Assembly (NCBI RefSeq): GCF_030272615.1
Contig: NC_081412.1
Span: forward strand, 673,271,823 to 673,335,822
Length of the DNA: 64,000 nt
DNA from: Cryptomeria japonica
Lineage: Eukaryota > Streptophyta > Pinopsida > Cupressales > Cupressaceae
Direction of reading: 5' to 3'
The notes under the pieces were generated by a model that made no database searches, was not told the DNA's origin, and worked only from the letters and a program-made list of their open reading frames with translations. Position 1 is the stretch's first letter; every line of letters begins with the position of its first letter. Position numbers and translations under genes: made by a program. Of this stretch, positions 56,323-64,000 are shown piece after piece.

Positions 56323-57240
56323 TTGAATACTCTGGAAGAGAAAATTTTGGGAAATAAGAGTGATGGTGTGCAAACTAGAAGAAGACTTGCCCAGAATGAT
56401 GAACAAGTCGACTTCTGCCTCATGACTGAAGTAGAACCTAAAACATTCAATGAGGCTAGCAAAAGACAAAAATGGATGGATGCCATGGAAGAAGAACTGG
56501 AACAGATTGAGAAGAACAAGACTTGGGAATTAGTCCCTAGTTCAAAAGACAAGAACATCAATGGCACTAAATGGGTCTACCAAAATAAGATGAATGAAGA
56601 AGGTAAAATTGTTAGGCATAAAGCTAGACTAGTGTGTAAAGGATACTCTCGGGTAGAGGGATTTGACTTTGAAGAAACATTTGCACCGGTAGCTAGATTT
56701 GAAGGAATTAGAATGTTTCTAGCCTTCTCTACCTACAAGGGTTATAAAGTATATCAAATGGATGTAAAATCTACCTTCCTAAATGGAAATTTAGAAGAAG
56801 TAAACATGGAGCAACCAGAAGTGTTTTTGTTGAATGATGATGAGACATTTGTGTGCTGATTAAAGAAGGCCCTGTATGGTCTAAAGAAACCTCCTAGAGG
56901 ATGGTACTCAAGATTAGATTAGTACCTGAAAGAGAAAGCATTCAAAATGGGGAGTGCTGACAACAATTTGTACATAAAGAAAGATGGAAATCACATGATC
57001 ATATGGTTGTGTATTTAGATGACATTATCTTTGGAGGAAATAAGGATACCCTCTGCAAAGAATTTTCTTAGCAAATGTAGTTAGAATTTGAAATGACAAT
57101 GATTGGTGAATTAACATACTTCATTGGTTTGCAAATATTATAGAAAGATAAGGGATTCTTTATCTCACAAATCAAGTATGTAAAGGAAATGTTGAAGAAA
57201 TTTCAACTGGAGGATTTTAAACCATAAGTACCCCCATGGT
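56323..57240 (+). pseudogene. pol (RT): copia-2 reverse transcriptase, broken
   Basis: The opening WMDAMEEELEQIEKNKTWELV and GTKWVYQNKMNEEGKIVRHK are standard. QMDVKSTFLNGNLEEVNMEQ lies at 56755-56815. A stop (56857) precedes LKKALYGLKKPPRGWYSRLD. The catalytic box YLDDIIFGG (about 57010-57035) is intact but in another frame, so a frameshift lies at about 57000. More stops and frameshifts follow. Confidence 0.85.
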
Positions 57241-57905
57241 AATAGGAAGTAAATTAAGCAAGAATGATGAATCACCAGTGGTGGATTAGAATTTGTACAT
57301 ATCTATGATAGGCAGTCTATTGTATCTTAAGTGCTTCTAGATCGGATATAGTACATGCAGTTTATATGGTGGCTAGATTCCAAGTTGCACCTAAAACATC
57401 ACATATGAATGTTGTAAGCAGAATATTTAGGTACCTACAAGGGACACTCAGCTATGGATTGTGATACCCTAAAAAATGGAAGTTCATCTTGGAAGAATAC
57501 ACTGGTGCTAATTGGGTAGGTTTCATTGATGATTAGAAGAGGACAAGTGGTGGTGCATTCTTTCTAGGTGTACGGTTGCTCTCATGGCATAGCAAGAAGC
57601 AAGACTCAATCTTACTATCAAATACTAAAGAAAAATATATTGTTGCTAGCACATGCCACTCTCAAGTGCTTTGGATGAAGAAGACTCTCAAAGACATACA
57701 AGTGGACATCATAGATCCTATTCTCATCCAATGTGATAATTTGAGTGCGATCAACATAACAAAGAATCTGGTAATGCATATTTCTATCAAGTATCATTTT
57801 CTCAAAGAGAAGGTTGAAGGATAGGAGGTAAGAATGGAGTATATCCCTATCGACGAAACCATTACCGGTAAGCACCTTTAAGTACCTAAGACAAAAATTG
57901 GGAGT
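57241..57905 (+). pseudogene. pol (RH): copia-2 RNase H, two catalytic residues altered
   Basis: YTGANWVGFIDD has Asn where the family has the first catalytic Asp (GADW). NTKEKYIVA replaces the usual T-x-A-E-Y, so Glu is also Lys. The third acid remains in IQCDNLSAINI. A stop lies at 57534, and the end is near 57900 (HLVPKTK-like, with a stop). Confidence 0.8.
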
Positions 57906-58153
57906 TGTTTCATCTGACTTACGTACTTGAGAAAGGAAGTATTTATATGGTTCAAGTGAAGTTCATAGTAGCATCTATAACTCTTGATCTGCATCTCATT
58001 GCCGGCTGCAATCACTGGTAGTAGTCTAAGAGGAAGCTCAGTGTTGATCTAAGGGGGAGTTTACAGTACCCTTTGTCATTGTGTCAAAGGTGGAGAAATC
58101 TACTGATATGAAGTGGCTTGTGGTAAGTTGACATCAATGTCAAAGGGGGAGAT
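57906..58153 (+). other. copia-2 3' untranslated region and polypurine tract
   Basis: There is no gene. AAGGGGGAGTTTACAG lies near 58050, GTCAAAGGTGGAGAAATC near 58085, and the tract AAAGGGGGAGAT at 58142-58153. The same three-block arrangement is seen in copia-1 and element C. Confidence 0.75.
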
Positions 58154-59675
58154 TGTTGGCAACTTGGCATTAAGTTGTCATTGATGTCAACTGGTTTGGC
58201 AAGATTAAGAAGTGGTGACCAATATAATAGAAATACACATGAGCATGACCAGACAAAAGGAAGGGTATCAGTACACATGACTTGGGTCATCTACTGGTAA
58301 AGAAGGTTTAATGGTAAGGCATATACTAGGATGAGGATTGGTTGTGTATTATGAAGGTACAACATCTGGTGAATAGAATAGAAAGGATGGTTGATGGTCA
58401 TACCAGTAACATAGGGTCAACCAATAGTCAACCTATCTTGACTAAGTATATCAAACTAACATAGAAATTCAAGAAGAGGTGGATGTCGACAAGGTAACAA
58501 CCAAATTCCAAGTGGAGGTGCTGTATAGGTAGGTGGAGTGTGCATTGATGCAACAATCTATGAGCAGATCAGCTTTAATGAGGAACTTGCAAGTCATGGA
58601 GGATGCCAGAATATTGCATCTCGAGGAAGGAAAGATGGAAAAGAAATCATAGTAATCTTGCAAAAATATTTGATCTTTGTACCTATTAGGTGAAGGAAAA
58701 ATCAAATCCATTATTGGTGAGTGATAGAAGAATGTAGAAAAGAGTGGTGCAGTCCTTTAGATTTAGAAAATGCACATTGGAATGTGAAGTTTGGCTGGTG
58801 ATTGATCATTGTCATAAAGGCTATATCCTAGAAAAGAAGATTGAATCACAAAGGAGGATTTGGATTGAGCTAGAAAAATAAAACCTAACATAGTAGTGTT
58901 TTGAATGCATTCTTGGCAGGAATCCATGATGATAAATATACAAGCTCAAAATAGAAGATGATGATGCTTGTAGAAGAAGACAAAGAGTGAAGATAGCTAA
59001 AGTGTAGAGAAGGATCATTATGCCCTAGAATTAATTTTAAGAAAGTTGCATTGAGTGAGTAAGCAAATCAGTCAGAGGTTTAACCACCAGTGATTGAGTA
59101 CTGATATAACTGTAGCAGGTTCAACAGTTAAGCAAACCGATGAGGTGTGTTAGAGTAATACATCATCCAAGTGTTCAACATAGTAAGTGGTGAGACTTTG
59201 AGTGCAAGAGAAAGAGAGAAGAGAGGCCAAGAATCCGAGAGAGCAACCTCACAACCAGTAGTGTGAGATCTAGTAAAGAAAAGAAGACTGCTAACCTAGA
59301 GAGACCTATTTGTTCAAGAGTTGTAGAATTCATTTACGACAATAAGTCATAACTATCTAAATTTTATTTCAACATACATCACCAAGTTGGAGCTTGGTCC
59401 ATGGTTTGGTGCCCTAAATCCTTGTAATTTAGTATTTCACTTGTGAGGCTAGATTGGAGTAGTAGTCTCCAACAACATTTCTCACTAAAGTTTTTCCCAT
59501 ATTGGGTTTTCCTCGTACATCTGGTGTCGTGGAGTGCAAATTTGTTATTTTCCTTTTTGGTTTCCTCATTTGCTTTACTAGTTTGATTAGTTACTCCTTA
59601 AGATAACAACCGGTATGAAAAATTTAGGAACCACTGATTCACCCCCCTCTCAGTGGTGTATTCCAATGTTCCAAA
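58154..59675 (+). repeat. 3' LTR of copia-2
   Basis: It starts TGTTGGCAACTTGGCATTAAG and ends near GTGTATTCCAATGTTCCA. The right boundary is approximate. It aligns with 51117-52703 along its length and lacks the duplicated phrase near 52370-52430. Confidence 0.85.
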
Positions 59676-60020
59676 ATGTAAGATCCACTTTTCCTTCATC
59701 ACTCCACCACCCCTCAAGGTGTGTTCCAATGTTCTCACCTACTATTATGCATTTGTGAAAGCAATTTTTTCTTCACCACTAATTCTTCTCCATCTAATTT
59801 CCTCTTACTAACATTTCTTCCATCAGTCCTTGAAATCATCTTGGTCTTATCCTCACAATTTTATTTTTTTATAAGTTGGCCTCTTTTGTAAACTTTTCAC
59901 CCAATTTATTGAGGGGGCACCCTTGTAGCCTACCATTGTTGGGGCAATATTTTATGCGATTTTTCTTTAATATTCTTTGAAACAACACTCAAAATTGCAT
60001 TGTCTCAAAGAGGGGCAAAA
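59676..60020 (+). other. gypsy-2 3' untranslated region and polypurine tract
   Basis: There is no gene. The text 'cttactaacatttcttccat' (near 59805) matches gypsy-1 near 36625. The text from 'ttggcctcttttgtaa' (near 59876) matches gypsy-1 near 39503. The ~2.7 kb in gypsy-1 between those two points, with the antisense gene, has no counterpart here. CTTTGAAACAA / TTGTCTCAAAG can pair before the tract AGAGGGGCAAAA ending at 60020. Confidence 0.72.
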
Positions 60021-61388
60021 TGTAGGCACTAAAAAGTGGTCAATCATTGAGATGTCATACTTTAACATGTCTATGTGACTTTCTTTTAGGGTTTTAACAT
60101 TTTATTAACATTTCCTCTATGTTGTGCGTTTGATCTTCATTATTTGTCGACATTGCATCTTTCCTTTGGATTTTTTTCCTAATCAATTCTAATTCTTTTT
60201 CTTTTAATTATGTCTTATCAATGTCATTCTCAATTGCCATTAATTGATCATAATCAAATTTTAATATTAATCGATCATCGATTTCTCATTAGTTTTGGAT
60301 CGATTAGTCATTGATCCTCATCAATTGTTGTTTATAATTTTGGTTCCTTTTATCAATTTTTGATCAATTTATCATTGATGTTTGTCATTCAACATTAGTT
60401 TCTTTATCAATTATCAAATGTTTATCATTTAATCATGATCGATCTTATATAAATTGTTTCAATTTTGTCATGACCTAATTGACATCCTTTCATTTCTAAT
60501 TTTTCTTCTAGGGTTTTATGATTTAATCATTTAATCCTATTAAGTCTTCCCTCTAGGTTAAATAAATTTATTTATTTATTCTAGGTCCCTCTTGTCACAA
60601 TTAAATAATTTATTTAATTATCTAATTGAGTCCCCTTTGTGAGTTAATTAATAAATGACAATTTATTAATTAATGTTACCTTTTCCTATTTTCATTTTTC
60701 CTAATTTTCTTAATTTCCTCTTTTCCACCTAATTTTATAGTTTCAAATTTCCCTCTTAACTTTTCCCACTAATTTATCCTCCTCATTAGCTCCCCTTTTT
60801 GTGCTCAATCATGTCATATAGTTTGAGGCTATTTTCTCTCTCAAGTGTCATTTAGTCAATGAGCAATTATTGCTCTAATTTTATCATAAATTAAGGGCTA
60901 TTTCTTCTACAATCATGTCATAATCAATTTGCACCATTTTATCCTAATTTTCAATATTTTGAAAGAGGAAGTTGTCATGAAAATTTGGTCAATCAATTTT
61001 GTCATAAATCCTATCACAAATCATGCCAATTTCTTATTTTGTTTCCCTTTTTGGGATACTCATCAAAATTGTCTATAAATTGAGAACTCTTTTCTCAATG
61101 ATGGCTAACCATGCTTCGATTAAATTTATGTTGTCATTTTCATCTCACAATGTTGCTTCCACTTACAATTTCACTTGTAGGTGAAATCCACATAATCAAA
61201 TTTTAATGTGAAAGAAGGACAATGGAATCACATGGAGGAGATTCTATGTTATGGTTTGTATTTGGTTTATTTTGAATCTTATCTTAATATTCCTATTGAA
61301 TGTATTAGGATTAGATTTTATTAGCTTGTTAGCTTTCATAGTTGGCTAATGTTAGGCTTTGAATCCTTTATTCGAATTCCTAGTTACA
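60021..61388 (+). repeat. 3' LTR of gypsy-2
   Basis: It starts TGTAGGCACTAAAAAG and ends TCCTAGTTACA, 1,368 bp. It aligns with the gypsy-1 3' LTR, for example 'tcatactttaacat', 'cctctatgttgtg', and 'tttatttattctaggtc' with its AT-rich 'ttaattaataaatgacaa' part. The sequence after 61388 is the inverted leader of gypsy-3. Confidence 0.82.
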
Positions 61389-62689
61389 ACATGGACCAAT
61401 GACTCTAGGAAATACAAAATACAACCTACGCCAAGACTTGGTTTTGGTATGATAATGGATGAAAATGAATGATAATGACCTAGGAAGATGACCTTAAACC
61501 TAAGTGAAAAATAAGGATGCTTACAATGAAATGTCTGAAAATGAAGGGTAATGACTATATGTTCTAGACCTAAGTTTTAACTATACAAAATCTAACCCTA
61601 AGTGACATGAATTTTGAAACAAGGATACTCAATGTTTTGACAAGCCATGTTCATAAAATGTTCTGAAATATTGGATGAATACTTGGAATACTTTGGGACA
61701 AAATTTTGACCTTTGTTTGGACACTTGTTTGCTTTTGATAACCATGTTTGATTATGGCTACTTTTGGAAAATTGATTTTCCTAATGTTTGTGACGTTGAT
61801 TATGTCCTTTGTTTGTGATTGAGTCTTAACAAGCATGGAATAAAAAATATTTGTTTGGATTTTGAAAGAAGACACTCATGCACATTCAATAACAAATCCT
61901 AAGGCTGGCTATGACAATACTTGTTGAATCCCCTTACCTAGAATACCTCATTCAACTAAATAGTTAGAAGCTTGGTAGCACTAGCTCACCTCCATGGCAC
62001 TCACTTCTTAGGCATACCAAGATTTGAATTCCTTGAGACATCACTTCCCAATAAATTTACTATCTTTAATTGAAGGGCGCATGAGGGGTTCATTTTCCAT
62101 GTACGTATCACAATACCTAAGTCAACAAGTAGAAGGTTTTTGGAGAATCTAAATAAAAGGGGTTGTAGCCAAGGAATATGTTTGAGTGGCCATAATCAAC
62201 AATGTTTTCCACTTTGTTAAAGGAGGCCTCCCAACTTACAAAGGTTACACTCTACAGTTTTTAACGTGCCACTTAGACACTAAGGAAGACATAATGACAT
62301 TATGGCAGCATGTAATGCTATCCGCTTGCAAATTTCGTTACAAATGCATTTGTTTATAGTTACTCAAAAGAGCTTGCCTTTATCTTGTTGTCATTTAGAT
62401 CATTCCCTCTCACCCGACCTTATAGGATTCTAAGGATTCAAGCCCTCTAAAGGTTCAAACATGGATAACTTCTAAGAGAAGATATGAAAAACATGGGTTA
62501 TTTAATCTCTAGAAATTGAGATGTTCTCTAAGTTACAAACTCAATCAAGTGTTTCAAATGTAACCCTTTGACTGCATCCTGCACCAAAAGAATTAGTAGT
62601 TTTGGGTTTTTGTTCTTTTCCTGATGAATGCCAAGGTGTTGCACAAATAATCAATAATACACAAAACCTCTAAGTTTAGTAGAAAAATA

Positions 62690-63220
62690 AATATGCAACA
62701 AAGTAACATGCAACTAAAAATAAACATGCAAGCAAAAAGGAAAAAAAAACATGCAACTAAAAAAGAAATAGGTAAAAAGGCAACATGCAAGCAAAAAGTA
62801 ACATGAAAAAAAGAAACATGCAATGAAAAGAAAAAAAGATAAAAAACTAGCATGCAACTAAAAAAGTGGATATGCAACTAACCTAAAATATTGACATGCA
62901 ATAAAAAATCTATACTTTTTTTTTAAAATGACATACAATCTAGAAAAGATGACATGCAACAAAAAAGTCTAAAATGCAACAAAAAAGTTAAAAAAAAGCT
63001 AACATACAACTTAAAATAAATGACATGCAACTTAAAAAGTTGACATGCAACTTAAAAAGTTGACATGCAATTTTTTAAAAAATGGCATGCAACTCAAAAA
63101 GCTAACATGCAAAAAAAAAAAGCTAAAAAAGCTAAGGAAGTTGACATACAAAAAAGCTAAAAAAAGATGGCATGCAACTTTAAAAAAATACATGCAATTT
63201 AAAAAAAAACTAGCATGCAA
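62690..63220 (-). repeat. Degenerate tandem repeat in gypsy-3 leader
   Basis: There are many units of 14-25 bases with the core ACATGCAAC followed by an A-run on the plus strand (GTTGCATGT on the minus strand). Minus-strand frames across it give Phe/His/Leu-rich peptides and are artefacts. Confidence 0.8.
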
Positions 63221-63615
63221 CTAAAAAAAACTATAGAGTTCATTTTAAGCAATTTGTAAAATGAAACAGAAGATTGTGGTTAATTTGATCCCCTATTTAA
63301 TCTGATTGATTGAAATTTAAACTAAACCACTAAAATTGAAAATGCAGATTGTGGGTTCTTTTTAAACAACATGACTAAAAATGAAAACTGTGTTCAATCT
63401 GAACCCATGTAATCAAAGTAAATGCAATTTGTTGTTAATTTTAATCAAAAAAATAAATTTATCTTAATTTTAGTCCCAAATGAAAAGAATTACTCCAAAC
63501 TACTGGATTAAACCTCCTAATTAGACCATATTGAGATGTCAAAATATACCTCCTGGTTCCTACATGCAATCAAGAACTCATTAAAAAAAATAAAAAAATA
63601 TTAGCACGATTGTTA

Positions 63616-63635
63616 GTTCACATTGGGCTCACCAA
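63616..63635 (-). promoter_or_regulatory. Probable primer binding site of gypsy-3
   Basis: TTGGTGAGCCCAATGTGAAC (minus strand) lies four bases after the LTR end TATTACA. The position and the TGG start are right for a tRNA primer site; I cannot name the tRNA with certainty. Confidence 0.5.
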
Positions 63636-63639
63636 AAAA

Positions 63640-64000
63640 TGTAATATAGGAAATTAGGCAAATGATTCATAACATATAATTAGTTAACCACAAAATTAAA
63701 ATGTATGAAAATATTCCTAACATATTCAATAAAGGAAATGAAGATGAAATACTAAAACCAAGATGCAAACCAAAAAAATGTATTTCCTTCATTGCTCCTC
63801 CATTGTTCTTCTTTCTCCTTCAAATTTGATGTTCATCTCACCTAGAAATGTAAGTGTATTTGAAAGAAAGATGATAGGATGATAAAATGATTTAGACAAC
63901 AAAAAGATAATCGAAATGTGGTTGTCAAAAAATGAGCATTGAGAGCTCAATTTATTAAAAAATTGGGATCGATTGAATGGGTAAGATTGGAAAGATTTTT
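63640..64000 (-). repeat. 5' LTR of gypsy-3 (3' end only)
   Basis: On the minus strand it contains GGAGAAAGAAGAACAATGGA, matching 'agaagaaagaaggacaatgg' in the gypsy-1 LTR (about 40920) and 'gtgaaagaaggacaatggaa' in gypsy-2 (about 61208). It ends CTATATTACA, like CTAGTTACA and CTAGCTACA of the others. The rest lies beyond the window. Confidence 0.75.

Larger units (their letters stand above)
51117..59675 (+). mobile_element. copia-2: full-length but decayed Ty1/copia element inside gypsy-2
   Basis: LTRs lie at 51117-52703 and 58154 to about 59675, with a primer site at 52705 and a polypurine tract at 58142-58153. Gag, protease, integrase, RT and RNase H are all recognisable and all broken. 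The base before the 5' LTR is in CAAGT (51112-51116); I could not find a convincing partner after the 3' LTR, whose end is blurred (GTTCCAAAATG). The C-terminal part of its Gag matches the Gags of B, C and D. Confidence 0.9.
46617..61388 (+). mobile_element. gypsy-2: Ty3/gypsy element without pol (main part, interrupted by copia-2)
   Basis: It continues the leader piece at 7162-7922. It has a leader (46617-48960), a decayed gag-like start (48961-49560), an intact 402-codon ORF (49643-50851), copia-2 inserted at 51117-59675, a 3' untranslated region (59676-60020) and a 3' LTR (60021-61388). No protease, RT, RNase H or integrase of its own is visible. So it was either deleted before copia-2 came in or is a large non-autonomous derivative. 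Its leader, gag start, 3' region and LTR all align with gypsy-1. Confidence 0.78.
61389..64000 (-). mobile_element. gypsy-3: 5' part of a minus-strand Ty3/gypsy element
   Basis: Read on the minus strand: LTR end (64000-63640), primer site (63635-63616), T-rich leader, a tandem repeat (63220-62690), then GATTATTTGTGCAACACCTT (about 62656-62637) and the leader down to 61389. The leader matches those of gypsy-1 and gypsy-2. Its continuation toward gag is not in the window, because gypsy-2 and its contents begin at 61388. It is therefore the oldest layer of the nest. Confidence 0.75.

Noticed and set aside
62593-63220. Minus-strand frames rich in Phe, His and Leu near the right end
   Set aside because: They are products of the ACATGCAAC/A-run repeat in the gypsy-3 leader.
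1-64000. Host single-copy gene, tRNA, rRNA or microRNA locus
   Set aside because: I searched both strands by eye and every sizeable frame or structured stretch maps to a retrotransposon part; no cloverleaf, rRNA core or multi-exon gene was seen.

Overview
This 64-kb window reads as the nuclear genome of a seed plant with a large, repeat-rich genome. I see no host gene outside transposons, no tRNA or rRNA gene, no CRISPR array and no bacterial-type operon. Almost every base can be assigned to LTR retrotransposons that inserted into one another. Their LTR pairs differ by roughly 8-10% where I compared them by eye, so the nest is old and slowly purged, which would suit a conifer; that assignment is an inference, not something I could verify.

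Layout, outermost to innermost. (1) A minus-strand Ty3/gypsy element (gypsy-3) is represented by its 5' LTR, primer site and leader at 61389-64000. (2) A plus-strand Ty3/gypsy element without pol (gypsy-2) ends at 61388; its pieces are 7162-7922, 46617-51116 and about 59676-61388. Three elements sit inside it: copia-1 (window start to 7161), element B (7923-46616) and copia-2 (51117 to about 59675). (3) B contains element C (10875-41422, target duplication GGAGT). (4) C contains element D (13383-21091, TATAA/TGTAA) in its second ORF and gypsy-1 (24953-41115, target duplication CTAGG) in its 3' LTR. Removing C from B, or D from C, restores the interrupted reading frame exactly, which strongly supports this parsing.

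Elements. copia-1 and copia-2 are decayed Ty1/copia elements with gag, protease, integrase, RT and RNase H. gypsy-1 is a 16-kb element of Tat/Ogre type with gag, protease, a G-patch-like motif, RT, two RNase H domains and integrase. It also carries an antisense gene for a plant mobile domain protein between pol and the 3' LTR. gypsy-2 lacks pol but keeps an uninterrupted 402-codon ORF of unknown function. B, C and D are three related non-autonomous elements with copia-type LTRs, initiator-tRNA-Met primer sites and polypurine tracts. Each has only two ORFs: a coiled-coil plus zinc-knuckle Gag, and a protein of about 1,100 residues (ORF2) that I do not recognise.

How they fit together. The Gag of B, C and D matches the C-terminal half of copia-2 Gag, so these elements probably relied on a copia-2-like partner for replication and integration. 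ORF2 is the most interesting unknown: three diverged copies keep one long frame broken mainly by single stop codons. All three integrases visible here have lost the catalytic glutamate, so nothing in the window looks autonomous today.
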